This document shows positions 19,911-29,306 of a stretch of DNA of 64,000 bases, piece by piece; position 1 is the stretch's first letter, and each line of letters begins with the position of its first letter. The DNA is from Kocuria turfanensis. GTDB taxonomy: Bacteria > Actinomycetota > Actinomycetes > Actinomycetales > Micrococcaceae. The notes under the pieces were generated by a model. It saw only the letters and a list, made by a program, of their open reading frames with translations. It made no database searches and was not told the DNA's origin. The DNA is taken from positions 310,001-374,000 of the forward strand of contig NZ_CP014480.1 of the NCBI RefSeq assembly GCF_001580365.1, read 5' to 3'. The translations under genes were made by a program, and so were the position numbers.

Positions 19911-21020
19911 GTGGGCCGCATCCTCGCCGTCCGCCTCGACTCGGACGGGGACGTCCTGCTGACCGGCCCCGCGCTCCGGGCCCTGGCCCGCACCGGGAGC
20001 CCGGTGGACCTGCTGGCCTCGCCCTCCGGGGCGGCCGCCGCCCGGCTGCTGCCGGACGTGGCGCAGGTCCTCGAGCACTCGGCGCCCTGGTCGGGCTTCC
20101 GGCCGCCGCCGGTGGACCCGGAGGCCACCCTCGGCCTCGTCGGGGAGCTCGCCGCCCGGGGCTACGACCTCGCCGTGATCTTCACGTCCTTCCACCAGAG
20201 CCCCCTGCCCATGGCGCTGCTGGCCCGCCTCGCCGGGATCCCCCGGGTGGTGGCCACCAGCGAGGACTACCCGGGGTCCCTGCTCGACGTCCGGCACCGC
20301 CGCGCCGACCCGCCCGGCGGCGGGCACGAGGTCGAGGCGGCCGTGGAGCTCGCCGTCGCGGCCGGCGCGCCGCCGGCCACCGGGGACGAGCTGCGCCTGG
20401 CCGTGCGCCGCCCGCTGCCCCCGCTGCCGCCGGAGCTCGCGGACGCCGTCCCGGGCGGGGGCTACGTGGTGCTGCACCCGGGTGCCTCCGTCCCCTCCCG
20501 CGGTCTGACCCCCGAGCACGCCGGGTCCCTCGCGGCCGGGCTCGCGGCCGCGGGGCACACCGTGGTCCTGACCGGCGGTCCGGGGGAGCGCGAGCTCACC
20601 GCGGCGACCCGGGCCGCCGCGCTGCGCACGGCGCCCGAGGGCGCCGTGCTGGACCTCGCCGGCCGCACGGACCTGTCGGGCCTGGCCGCCGTGCTCGACG
20701 CCGCGGCCTGCGTCGTCGTCGGCAACACGGGCCCGGCCCACCTCGCCGCCGCCGTGGGCACCCCGGTCGTGTCCCTCTTCTCCCCGGTGGTCCCGCCCGA
20801 GCGGTGGGCCCCCTACGGGGTGCCGGTCGTGCTGCTCGGCGACCAGACCGCGCCCTGCCGCGGCTCCCGGGCCCGCGACTGCCCCGTCCCCGGGCACCCG
20901 TGCCTGTCCGAGGTCCCGCCCGCGGCCGTGCTCGCCGCCGTCGAGGACCTCACGCGCCGCCCCGCGGGCGCCCCCGCCCCTGTTCCCGCACCGGAAGGAG
21001 GACCCCGATGCGCGTCCTGA
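19911..21020 (+). CDS. family 9 glycosyltransferase (heptosyltransferase-like)
   Basis: 369 residues starting with GTG two bases after the previous stop. It has the GT9 layout: ILAVRLDSDGDVLLTGPALRAL (N-terminal, cf. RxxxxGDvllt-tP), VVLHPGASVPSRGLTPEH near 225-245, TGGPGERELT and VVGNTGPAHLAAAVGTPVV. GT9 enzymes move heptose from ADP-heptose onto glycans. The C-terminal Cys-bearing stretch (APCRGSRARDCPVPGHPC) is common in this family. The last 13 bp overlap the next gene and contain its AAGGAGG ribosome binding site. Confidence 0.88.
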   Translation: MGRILAVRLDSDGDVLLTGPALRALARTGSPVDLLASPSGAAAARLLPDVAQVLEHSAPWSGFRPPPVDPEATLGLVGELAARGYDLAVIFTSFHQSPLPMALLARLAGIPRVVATSEDYPGSLLDVRHRRADPPGGGHEVEAAVELAVAAGAPPATGDELRLAVRRPLPPLPPELADAVPGGGYVVLHPGASVPSRGLTPEHAGSLAAGLAAAGHTVVLTGGPGERELTAATRAAALRTAPEGAVLDLAGRTDLSGLAAVLDAAACVVVGNTGPAHLAAAVGTPVVSLFSPVVPPERWAPYGVPVVLLGDQTAPCRGSRARDCPVPGHPCLSEVPPAAVLAAVEDLTRRPAGAPAPVPAPEGGPRCAS

Positions 21021-21967
21021 TCTGGCACGTCCACGGCTCGTGGACCACCTCGTTCGTCCACGGCTCCCACACCTGCCTGCTGCCCGTGGTCGAGGACCGC
21101 GGCCCCGACGGCCGGGGCCGCGCCCGCACCTGGGACTGGCCCGCCTCCGCCGTGGAGCTCGGCCCGGCCGAGCTGGCCGACGCCGACATCGACGCCGTGG
21201 TGCTCCAGCGCCCGCACGAGCTCGAGCTCCTCGAGCGCTGGACCGGGCGCCGGGCCGGGACCGACCTCCCGGCCGTGTACGTGGAGCACGACACCCCGCG
21301 CGGACCCGCCGTGGCCACCCGCCACCCGATGGCGGAGCGCTCCGACATCCCGGTGGTGCACGTGACGCACTTCAACCGGATGATGTGGGACAACGGGCAG
21401 GCGCCCACGGAGGTCGTGGAGCACGGCATCCTCGACCCCGGCCCGCTCTACACCGGGCACGCCGCCAGCCTGGCCGCGGTGGTCAACGAGCCCGTCCGTC
21501 GCGGGCGGATCGCGGGCACCGACCTGCTGACCGCCCTGGCCCGGGAGCTGCCGGTGGACGTGTACGGGATGGGCATGGACCGGCTGGCCGAGCACGCGCC
21601 CCACATGGCCGGGCGGTTGCACGAGAACTATCCTCAGGAGAAGCTGCACGGGGCCCTCGGCGAGCACCGGGCCTACTTCCACCCCTACCGGTGGACGAGC
21701 CTGGGGCTGGCGCTGCTCGAGGCCATGACCATCGGCATGCCGGTGCTCGGGCTCTCGACCACCGAGGCGCCGCGCGCCGTGCCGCCGGGGGCGGGGCTGC
21801 TCTCCAACGACCCGGAGGCCCTCGCCGCGCAGGCCCGGCACTGGCTGAACGACCCCGACGCGGCGGCCGCCGCGGGCACCGCCGCCCGCGAGCACGCCCT
21901 GAGACACTACGGTCTGGACCGCTTCCTGGCGGACTGGGACCGCATCCTGGAGAAGGTGACTGCATGA
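21008..21967 (+). CDS. GT4-like glycosyltransferase
   Basis: 319 residues from ATG 21008. Residues 1-~110 form a short, atypical N-terminal Rossmann domain (MRVLIWHVHGSWTTSFVHG). The C-terminal half has YFHPYRWTSLGLALLEAMTIG, the GT-B donor-binding E-x7-E region, followed by a helical close. It resembles transferases that recur beside actinobacterial heptose genes. Overlaps on both sides (13 bp before, 4 bp after) place it firmly in the operon. Donor and acceptor are unknown. Confidence 0.8.
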   Translation: MRVLIWHVHGSWTTSFVHGSHTCLLPVVEDRGPDGRGRARTWDWPASAVELGPAELADADIDAVVLQRPHELELLERWTGRRAGTDLPAVYVEHDTPRGPAVATRHPMAERSDIPVVHVTHFNRMMWDNGQAPTEVVEHGILDPGPLYTGHAASLAAVVNEPVRRGRIAGTDLLTALARELPVDVYGMGMDRLAEHAPHMAGRLHENYPQEKLHGALGEHRAYFHPYRWTSLGLALLEAMTIGMPVLGLSTTEAPRAVPPGAGLLSNDPEALAAQARHWLNDPDAAAAAGTAAREHALRHYGLDRFLADWDRILEKVTA

Positions 21968-23823
21968 GAATCGCAATGGTGTCCGAGCACGCCAGTCCCC
22001 TGGCCGCACTCGGCGGGGTCGACGCCGGGGGGCAGAACGTCTACGTGGCCGCCCTGGCCACGGGCCTGGCCCGCCGCGGCCACGAGGTCGTCGTCTACAC
22101 GCGGCGCGACGCCGTGCGGCTCCCCGACGTCGTGGAGCTCGCCCCCGGCGCGCGCGTGGTGCACGTCCCGGCCGGGCCAGCGAGCCCGCTGCCCAAGGAC
22201 GACCTCGCCCCCTACATGGACGAGTTCGGCCGCTGGCTCGCCCGGGACTGGGCGCGCACCGGCGCCCCCGACCTCGTGCACGCGCACTTCTGGATGTCCG
22301 GGATCGCCGCCCGTCGGGCCGCCGAGGCCCTGCAGATCCCGGTGGTGCAGACCTTCCACGCCCTCGGCGCCGTCAAGCGCCGCCACCAGGGCGCGGCGGA
22401 CACCAGCCCGGTCGGCCGGCTCGCGGCGGAGAACGAGATCATCGCCGCCGCGGACCTGGTCCTGGCCACCTGCCGGGACGAGCGCGCGGAGCTGCTCGCC
22501 CTGGGCGGGGACGACTCCCGGATCGACGTCGTGCCCTGCGGGGTGGACCTGGACGCCTTCGTCCCGGCACCGCCGCCCACCGGCCGGCGCCGGCCCCGGA
22601 TCCTGGCCCTCGGCCGGCTGGTGGAGCGCAAGGGCGTCGACGTCGTCGTGCGGGCCCTGGCCGAGCTGCCCGAGGCCGAGCTCGTCGTGGCGGGCGGCCC
22701 GGACCGGGCCGACCTCGACCGCGACCCCGAGGCCCTGCGGCTGCGCGCCCTGGCCCGCGAGCTCGGCGTGGACGGCCGCCTGGAGCTGCTCGGGCGCGTG
22801 GACCACGACGACACCGCTGCCCTGCTGGCCGGCGCGGACGTCGTGGCCTGCACCCCCTGGTACGAGCCCTTCGGCATGGTCCCGCTCGAGGCGATGGCCT
22901 GCGCCCGCCCCGTGGTCGGCACCGCCGTGGGCGGGCTGCTCGACAGCGTGGAGGACGGCGTGACCGGCCTGCACGTGCCCCCGCGCGACGTCGCCGGCAC
23001 CGCCGCCGCCCTGCGCGCCCTGCTGGAGGACCCCGGGCTGGCCGCCCGGATGGGCCGCGCCGGCCGCGAGCGCGTCGAACGGCTCTTCGGCTGGGAGCGC
23101 GTCGCGGAGGAGACGGAGCGCTCCTACGCCCGGGTGCTCGAGCGCCACCGGCGCGAGCACCCGCCGCTGCGCGACCGGACCGAGCTGTGGCTGGAGACGC
23201 ACGCGCACGAGCTCGCCGTCGCGGCGCGCGAGGCCGCCCGGCACGCCGACGTGGTGGACCGCTGGGGCGCCCGCCTGGCCGGGCTGCTGACCGACGGCGG
23301 GCGCGTGCTCGCCGCCGGCAACGGCGGCAGCGCCGCGGAGGCCCAGCACTTCACCGCCGAGCTCGTGGGCCGCTTCGTCGACGAGCGCCGCCCGCTGTCG
23401 GCCCTCTGCCTGTCCGCCGAGACCTCCAGCCTCACCGCGATCGTCAACGACTACGGCGCGGAGGAGGTCTTCGCCCGCCAGGTGGGCGCCCACGGCCGCC
23501 CCGGGGACGTCCTGGTGGTGCTCTCCACCAGCGGGCGCAGCCCCAACGTGCTGGCCGCCGCCGAGCGGGCGCGCGAGCAGGGGATGCACGTCTGGGCGCT
23601 CACCGGCCCGGGCCCCAACCCGCTGACCGAGCGGGCGGACGAGTTCCTGACGGTGCCCGCCACCAGCACCTCGGTGATCCAGGAGGTGCACCTGATGCTG
23701 CTGCACGCCGTGTGCGCGGCCGTCGACGCCCGGCTGGTCCCGGCCGCGGAGGAGCCCGCGAGCGGGGACGAGCGGACCGGTGAGCTCGCGGCGCGCGACG
23801 CCGTGCGGGCGGGGGTCGCATGA
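21964..23823 (+). CDS. fusion: GT4 glycosyltransferase - GmhA-type sedoheptulose-7-phosphate isomerase
   Basis: 619 residues. Residues 1-~400 are a GT4 transferase (GGVDAGGQNVYVAALATGLA, VVPCGVDLDAF, LGRLVERKGVD, and PWYEPFGMVPLEAMACARPV with the E-x7-E pair). Residues ~415-595 are a SIS-domain isomerase: LAAGNGGSAAEAQHFTAELVGRF and VLSTSGRSPNVLAAA, the sugar-phosphate loops of GmhA, which makes D-glycero-D-manno-heptose 7-phosphate from sedoheptulose 7-phosphate. The linker around 400-420 is charged (RHRREHPPLRDRTE). Both halves look complete. The gene overlaps its neighbours by 4 bp at each end. Confidence 0.92.
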   Translation: MRIAMVSEHASPLAALGGVDAGGQNVYVAALATGLARRGHEVVVYTRRDAVRLPDVVELAPGARVVHVPAGPASPLPKDDLAPYMDEFGRWLARDWARTGAPDLVHAHFWMSGIAARRAAEALQIPVVQTFHALGAVKRRHQGAADTSPVGRLAAENEIIAAADLVLATCRDERAELLALGGDDSRIDVVPCGVDLDAFVPAPPPTGRRRPRILALGRLVERKGVDVVVRALAELPEAELVVAGGPDRADLDRDPEALRLRALARELGVDGRLELLGRVDHDDTAALLAGADVVACTPWYEPFGMVPLEAMACARPVVGTAVGGLLDSVEDGVTGLHVPPRDVAGTAAALRALLEDPGLAARMGRAGRERVERLFGWERVAEETERSYARVLERHRREHPPLRDRTELWLETHAHELAVAAREAARHADVVDRWGARLAGLLTDGGRVLAAGNGGSAAEAQHFTAELVGRFVDERRPLSALCLSAETSSLTAIVNDYGAEEVFARQVGAHGRPGDVLVVLSTSGRSPNVLAAAERAREQGMHVWALTGPGPNPLTERADEFLTVPATSTSVIQEVHLMLLHAVCAAVDARLVPAAEEPASGDERTGELAARDAVRAGVA

Positions 23824-25226
23824 GCGCGGCACGCATCGTCGTGGTCGGCGACGCCCTGCTGGACCGGGACGTGGCCGGGACCTCGACCCGGCTCAGCCCC
23901 GACGCCCCGGTCCCGGTGGTGGACGTGGACGCCGTCTTCGCCAGCCCGGGCGGGGCCGGCCTGGCCGCCCTGCTGTGCGCGGAGCCCCCGGCGGTCGGGG
24001 CCGTCCCGGCGCGGGTGACGGTGACGCTGCTGGCGCCGGTGGCCGAGGACGACGCCGGCCGGCAGCTGGCCGACGCGCTCGGGGACGTCCGCCTGGAGCG
24101 GCTCGGCCACGAGGGCGGCACCCGCACCAAGACCCGGGTCCGCAGCGCGGGCCAGACCCTCGTGCGCGTGGACGAGGGCGGGCCCGGCACCCCGGTCGGC
24201 GTCACGGCCGCGCACGTGGCCGCCGTCCTGGCGGAGGCCGACGCCGTGCTGGTCTCCGACTACGGGGGAGGCGTCACCGCCGACCCCGCCGTGCGCGCGG
24301 CGCTGGAGGAGCACGCCCGCACCGGCGTGGTCGTCTGGGACCCGCACCCGCGCGGCGGCGCCCCGGTGCCGGGCTGCACGCTCGTCACCCCGAACGCCGC
24401 CGAGGCCGCGGCCGCCCTCGACGCCCCGGGCACGCCCCGGGACCTGGCGGGCGGGCTGCGGCGGCACTGGGCCGCCCACGCCGTGGCCGTCACGGCCGGG
24501 GCGGACGGGGCGTACCTGGCCACGGCCACGGGCGTGGAGCTGGTGCCGGCGGCGCCGGTGCAGAACACGGATCCCTGCGGGGCGGGGGACCGGTTCGCCT
24601 CCGCGGCGGCGCTGGCCCTGGGCGGCGGCGCCCATGTGACCGCGGCCGTGGAGACCGCCGTCGAGGCCGCGGGCCAGTGGGTCGCCGCCGGCGGCGCGGC
24701 CACCTACCGCACCCGCCGCGCCGCCGGGGTGCACGCCCGCCCGGCCCTGCACCCGGGCGCCGAGCGGCTGCCCCGGGAGGTGCAGGAGCTGCTGAGCGAG
24801 GTCCGCGGGCGCGGCGGGACCGTGGTGGCCACCGGCGGCTGCTTCGACGTGCTGCACGCCGGGCACATCGCCTCCCTGGACGCCGCGCGGCGCCTGGGCG
24901 ACGCCCTCGTGGTGCTGCTGAACGCCGACGACTCCGTGCGCCGGCTCAAGGGCCCGGGCCGGCCCGTGGTCGGCGAGGCCGACCGCGCCCGGGTGCTGAG
25001 CGCGCTGCGCAGCGTCGACGCGGTCGTGGTCTTCGACGAGGACGACCCGCGCGCGGCCCTGAACCTGCTCCGCCCCGACGTGTGGGTCAAGGGCGGGGAC
25101 TACACCCCCGAGCAGCTGCCCGAGGCCGCCGACGTTCGCGGCTGGGGCGGGCGGGTCACCGTGCTGCCCTACCTCTCGGGGCGCTCCACCACGGCCATCC
25201 TGCAGAAGGCCGGCCGTGAGCGCTGA
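23820..25226 (+). CDS. hldE: bifunctional heptose-7-phosphate kinase / heptose-1-phosphate nucleotidyltransferase
   Basis: 468 residues with the HldE (RfaE) layout. The N-terminal PfkB-type kinase has VVVGDALLDRDVAGTSTRL, SDYGGGV and the anion-hole motif DPCGAGDRFAS (residues ~256-266). The C-terminal cytidylyltransferase-like domain has TGGCFDVLHAGHIASLDAAR (HxGH), LKGPGRPVV and VKGGDY. It phosphorylates heptose 7-phosphate at C1 and later joins the 1-phosphate to a nucleotide, classically AMP. Together with the fused GmhA and GmhB this completes ADP-D-glycero-beta-D-manno-heptose synthesis. The kinase half is a little shorter than in Gram-negative HldE. Confidence 0.93.
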   Translation: MSAARIVVVGDALLDRDVAGTSTRLSPDAPVPVVDVDAVFASPGGAGLAALLCAEPPAVGAVPARVTVTLLAPVAEDDAGRQLADALGDVRLERLGHEGGTRTKTRVRSAGQTLVRVDEGGPGTPVGVTAAHVAAVLAEADAVLVSDYGGGVTADPAVRAALEEHARTGVVVWDPHPRGGAPVPGCTLVTPNAAEAAAALDAPGTPRDLAGGLRRHWAAHAVAVTAGADGAYLATATGVELVPAAPVQNTDPCGAGDRFASAAALALGGGAHVTAAVETAVEAAGQWVAAGGAATYRTRRAAGVHARPALHPGAERLPREVQELLSEVRGRGGTVVATGGCFDVLHAGHIASLDAARRLGDALVVLLNADDSVRRLKGPGRPVVGEADRARVLSALRSVDAVVVFDEDDPRAALNLLRPDVWVKGGDYTPEQLPEAADVRGWGGRVTVLPYLSGRSTTAILQKAGRER

Positions 25227-26229
25227 GCCGGCCACCGCGCAGCGCCGTCCCGCGCCCGGGCGGTGCACCGTGGACCCGGCCACGGTCGGGTCCGGGGACG
25301 TGCTCGTGCTGCGGGCGCTGGGCCTGGGGGACACGCTGACCGCGGTGGCCCCCCTGCGCGGCGTGCGCCGGATGCTGCCCGACCACCGGATCGTGCTCGC
25401 CGCCCCGGAGCCCCTGGGCTCCTGGCTGACCGAGCTCGGCGTCGTCGACGCAGTGCTGCCCCAGGCCGGGCTGGTCCCGCTGCCGCCGGTGCGCGGCGGG
25501 CACGTGGCCGTGAACCTGCACGGGCGCGGCCCGCGCAGCCACGAGCTGCTGCTGGCCTCCGGGCCCGAGCGGCTCGTCGGGTTCGCCGCCCCGGAGGCCG
25601 GGCATCCCGGTCCGGCCTGGCGGCGGGACGAGCACGAGGTGCACCGCTGGTGCCGCCTGGTGCGCGAGGCCGGCGGCCCGTGCGGTCCCGAGGACCTGCT
25701 CCTGCGGCCCCACCGCCCCGCGCCGGCCGGCGCCCCCGTGCTGATCCACCCGGGCGCCGCCTCCGGCTCCCGGCGCTGGCCCGCCGCGCGCTGGCGGGAG
25801 GTCGCCCGGGCGCTCGTCGCCGACGGCCACCGGGTCGTCGTCACCGGCACCCCGGCCGAGTCCGAGCTCGCCGCCGCCGTGGTGGACGGCGTGGCCGGCG
25901 CCGAGGACCGCTGCGGCACCCTGAGCCTGGCCGGGCTGGCCGGGGTCGTGGGGGACAGCGCCGCGGTGCTGAGCACGGACACCGGCGTGGCGCACGTGGC
26001 CACCGCCCTGGCCGTGCGCTCCGTGGTCCTGTTCGGCCCGACCCCGCCCGCGTGGTGGGGTCCGGCCGTGGACCCCGGGCTGCACACGGTCCTGTGGCAC
26101 GGCGACCCGTCCGCGCCGGCCTGGGGCGACCCGCACGCGGCGGAGCTCGACGAGCGCCTCGCCGCCGTCACCCCGGACGAGGTCCTGGCCGCGGCCCGGG
26201 CCCAGCTGGCCGCCGCCGCCCGCACCTGA
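25216..26229 (+). CDS. family 9 glycosyltransferase (heptosyltransferase-like)
   Basis: 337 residues from a GTG inside the end of hldE (11-bp overlap). GT9 signatures are [49 protein letters not shown] and [26 protein letters not shown]. It is the second GT9 in the operon, so at least two heptosyl-type transfers are likely. It is the last tightly coupled gene; a 62-bp gap follows. Confidence 0.9.
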   Translation: MSAEPATAQRRPAPGRCTVDPATVGSGDVLVLRALGLGDTLTAVAPLRGVRRMLPDHRIVLAAPEPLGSWLTELGVVDAVLPQAGLVPLPPVRGGHVAVNLHGRGPRSHELLLASGPERLVGFAAPEAGHPGPAWRRDEHEVHRWCRLVREAGGPCGPEDLLLRPHRPAPAGAPVLIHPGAASGSRRWPAARWREVARALVADGHRVVVTGTPAESELAAAVVDGVAGAEDRCGTLSLAGLAGVVGDSAAVLSTDTGVAHVATALAVRSVVLFGPTPPAWWGPAVDPGLHTVLWHGDPSAPAWGDPHAAELDERLAAVTPDEVLAAARAQLAAAART

Positions 26230-26291
26230 GACCGGCCGGCGCCGCGGCCCCGCGCCGGCCCCACCATCCCTTGTCGATCCAGAGGAGCACC

Positions 26292-27293
26292 GTGAACCCC
26301 ACGCCCGACGTGACCACCCGCCCGATCCGCCGTGCCGTCGTGACCGGCGGCGCCGGCTTCCTCGGCAGCCACCTGTGCACCGAGCTGCGCCGCCGGGAGG
26401 TCGAGGTGGTGTGCCTCGACAACTTCCTGACCGGCTCCGCGGCCAACATCGAGCACCTCGTGGGCGACCCCGGGTTCCGGCTCGTCCAGTGCGACGTCAC
26501 CGACTACGTGCACGTGCCCGGCGACGTGGACCTGGTCCTGCACTTCGCCTCCCCGGCCTCCCCGATCGACTACCTCAAGCTGCCCATCCACACGCTCAAG
26601 GTCGGTTCGATCGGCACCCACCACGCCCTGGGCCTGGCCAAGGACAAGGGCGCCCGCTTCGTGCTCGCCTCCACCTCCGAGGTCTACGGCGACCCGCAGG
26701 TCCACCCCCAGCCCGAGAGCTACTGGGGCCACGTCAACCCGGTCGGTCCCCGCGGGGTGTACGACGAGGCCAAGCGCTTCGCCGAGGCCCTCACGGTCGC
26801 CTACCGCGCCCAGCACGGCGTGGACACCGGGATCGTGCGGATCTTCAACACCTTCGGCCCGCGGATGCGACCCTTCGACGGCCGGGCCATCCCCACGTTC
26901 ATCCGGCAGGCCCTCGCGGGGGAGCCGCTCACCGTCGCCGGCGACGGCGAGCAGACCCGCTCGGTCTGCTACGTCTCGGACCTGGTGCGGGGCATCCTCG
27001 CCCTGGCCGGCAGCGGGCACAGCGGGCCGATGAACATCGGCAACCCGCACGAGCTGTCCGTGCTGCAGATCGCCCGCGACGTCATCGCCGCCACCGGGTC
27101 CTCCTCGGCCGTGGAGTTCGTCGACCGCCCGGTCGACGACCCCATGGTGCGCCGGCCCGACACCGCGCTGGCCACGGAGGTCCTCGGCTGGGCGCCGGAG
27201 GTGCCCTGGAGCGAGGGCCTCGAGCGCACGGTCGAGTGGTTCCGGCGCGGCGCCGCCGCCCGCCCGGTCTCCGCCGCCCCGGGCCTGGGCTGA
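26292..27293 (+). CDS. NAD-dependent epimerase/decarboxylase, UDP-glucuronate decarboxylase-like
   Basis: 333 residues, GTG start with AGAGGAG upstream. Extended [20 protein letters not shown] (GxxGxxG), LDNFLTGS, the Ser/Thr of [10 protein letters not shown] and the active-site YDEAK. The elements [31 protein letters not shown] and [10 protein letters not shown] are those of UDP-xylose synthase (UXS), which turns UDP-glucuronate into UDP-xylose. A role as a nucleotide-heptose epimerase (HldD) is less likely from these motifs. It probably supplies a further sugar for the same glycan. Confidence 0.85.
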   Translation: MNPTPDVTTRPIRRAVVTGGAGFLGSHLCTELRRREVEVVCLDNFLTGSAANIEHLVGDPGFRLVQCDVTDYVHVPGDVDLVLHFASPASPIDYLKLPIHTLKVGSIGTHHALGLAKDKGARFVLASTSEVYGDPQVHPQPESYWGHVNPVGPRGVYDEAKRFAEALTVAYRAQHGVDTGIVRIFNTFGPRMRPFDGRAIPTFIRQALAGEPLTVAGDGEQTRSVCYVSDLVRGILALAGSGHSGPMNIGNPHELSVLQIARDVIAATGSSSAVEFVDRPVDDPMVRRPDTALATEVLGWAPEVPWSEGLERTVEWFRRGAAARPVSAAPGLG

Positions 27294-27361
27294 GGCGCGC
27301 CCGGGCCGCTCCGGTCCGGGACCGCGCCGGGGCGACCTCCCGTCAGGCGTCCGTGCGGCGC

Positions 27362-28213
27362 CTACGGCCGGGCGCGGAGCTGGATCCTCCCGTCCTGGAC
27401 GCGGACCTCGTAGCTCGGCTGCGGATAGCTCGCCGGCCCGCGCACGACCCCGCCGTCCGCCAGCCGGAAGACGCTGCCGTGCCAGGGGCACTGCACGCAC
27501 CCCTCGGCGATGCCGCCCCGCTCCAGCGGGCCGCCCAGGTGGCTGCAGACGCTGTCCAGGGCGTGGATGCGGGCCCCCTCGCGGACCAGCAGCACCGAGA
27601 CCCGCCCGGCCGGCACCCGCCGGGGCTCGCCCTCCCCGAGCTCGGCCTCGGCGAGGACGTCCGTCCACTCGGCGGGGCCCCGGCGCCAGGCGGTGCGGTT
27701 GACGTTGACGCCCTGCGCGAAGCTGAGGTGGCCGCCCACGAAGCCCCCGCCCGAGCGCGCGCCCAGCCCCGCCAGGGCGAGCGCCTTGCCCGTCCCGCGG
27801 TGGCCGCGGCGGCGGGCCAGCAGCGAGGCCGCGTACAGGCCCAGGGCGGTGCTGTTGGCGGCGGCGTGCACCAGGCCCACCCGGCTCGCCGCGCCCTGGG
27901 TGTCGGACCAGTCGTGCAGGCCGGTCGCGGCGGTGGGGACGGCGGCCGCGAGCCCGGTGGCGATCAGCAGGTCGGCGGCCGGCTCCGCGGCCGGGCCGCC
28001 GGCGAGGTCCAGCAGCGTGGCCATGCTCCACGCGCCGATCGGCACGTCGGTGAGCGGCGGGTGCAGCGGATGGCCGACGGTGCTGCCGCCGAGCAGGTTC
28101 CGGACCGGGCGCGGGCGCACCGCGCGCCCCACCCCGGCGGCCAGGGGACGGGCCAGCGTGTCGAGGGCCTCCCAGCGCTCCAGCCGTCCCGTCAGATCGT
28201 TCAGCACGCCCAT
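27362..28213 (-). CDS. DUF2231 membrane domain fused to a Rieske [2Fe-2S] domain
   Basis: 283 residues. Residues ~30-165 form a four-helix membrane domain of the DUF2231 type (HPLHPPLTDVPIGAWSMATLLD, DWSDTQGAASRVGLVHAAAN, FVGGHLSFAQG). Residues ~185-280 are a Rieske ferredoxin with cluster ligands in CSHLGGPLERG and CPWHGSVFRL (CxH ... CxxH). It should carry electrons at the membrane; the partner is not in the window. It starts at ATG 28213 inside the unclear 3' end of the upstream glycosyltransferase frame and sits convergent to the epimerase gene. Confidence 0.85.
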   Translation of the reverse strand: MGVLNDLTGRLERWEALDTLARPLAAGVGRAVRPRPVRNLLGGSTVGHPLHPPLTDVPIGAWSMATLLDLAGGPAAEPAADLLIATGLAAAVPTAATGLHDWSDTQGAASRVGLVHAAANSTALGLYAASLLARRRGHRGTGKALALAGLGARSGGGFVGGHLSFAQGVNVNRTAWRRGPAEWTDVLAEAELGEGEPRRVPAGRVSVLLVREGARIHALDSVCSHLGGPLERGGIAEGCVQCPWHGSVFRLADGGVVRGPASYPQPSYEVRVQDGRIQLRARP

Positions 28214-28389
28214 TGCCGGCCTCCCTCGCGCGACCACGGTGCCCGCCCGCGGCGCCGGCCGGTGCCGGGCGCCGCACCCGGCGGGTGTGACCGGCCGGGC
28301 CCGGGCCGAACAGTCTCCCACCGCGGCGAACCCGCCCACAAGACGGTGCGGCTTCGTGTCGGCAGCCGTTCCCTGCGCCGGCGCGCCAC

Positions 28390-29306
28390 CGGCTCCGCGC
28401 CCGGCGCTGGGAGTCCTCCAGGGCCAGGAAGCGCCGCTCCACCCGCTCGGGGAGGGGGCGCCGCTCGCGCAGCACCCACGGCGCCCCGCGCAGCGCGTCG
28501 AGCAGGGCCAGGGCCGTCACCCGGTCCCGCGGGGCGCCGCCGACCACGTCCCGGGTGCGGCGCAGCGCGGCCCGCAGCGGCCGGCGCAGCCAGATGAACC
28601 ACAGCGTGTTGCGCAGCCCGTGCCGGCGGCGAAGGTGCGGGTCCCGGACCGTCGAGGCCTGGTGGTGGACCACCACGTCGGGCAGGTGCACCAGCTCCCA
28701 GCCGGCGGTCGCGAGGTCCGCGGCCAGCAGCTCCTCCTCCCCGCCCAGCCACAGCCGCTCGCTGAAGCCGCCGACCTCCTGGAACGCCGTGCGGCGCACC
28801 ACGGAGGCCCCGGCCAGGAAGCTGCCCAGCGCCGGGCCCGGCAGCCAGTCGGGGCCCTGCACGGGGGAGTGCAGCAGCTCCGCGTTGATCGCGTCCTCGC
28901 GGGCGCCGGGCTCCACCAGGATCCGGCCGGTGACCACGCCCAGGCGCGGATGGGCCGCCAGGGCGTCGGCGGCCCGGCGCAGGGACCCCGGCTCCCACCA
29001 GGTGTCGTCGTCGCAGAAGGCCACGAACGGGGTCCGCACCCGCTCCATGGCCACGTTGCGGCCCACCGCGCCGAGGTTCACCGCGCTGGCCACCAGCTCC
29101 GCCCAGGGGTGCTGCTCGCGGATCGCGTCCGCGGTCCCGTCCTGCGAGCCGTTGTCGACCACCACCACGTGCGGGCGCTCGGGCAGCTCGCGCAGCCGCG
29201 CCAGCGCCAGCAACGCCTCGTCCCGGCGGTTGTAGGTGATCATCACCACCGCCACGCGCTCGTCGGGGCCGGTGCCGGTCGCGGGGGTGGGGGCGGTCTC
29301 GGTCAC
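28390..29306 (-). CDS. family 2 glycosyltransferase; 3' end unresolved (no proper stop)
   Basis: GTG start at 29306 overlaps the stop of the upstream GT2 gene (GTGA). About 305 residues are recognisable: VVMITYNRRDEALLALARL, VVVDNGSQDGTAD, FCDDDTWWEPG (DDD metal site), FLAGASVVRRTAFQEVGGF, LWLGGEEELLAADL and a helical end with RRFLALEDSQRR. After about position 28390 codon bias collapses, yet no in-frame stop appears: the same frame stays open far beyond the Rieske gene on the same strand. Either a frameshift lies near 28390, or the protein is read into unrelated sequence. The end coordinate given is where homology-like sequence stops. Confidence 0.7.
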
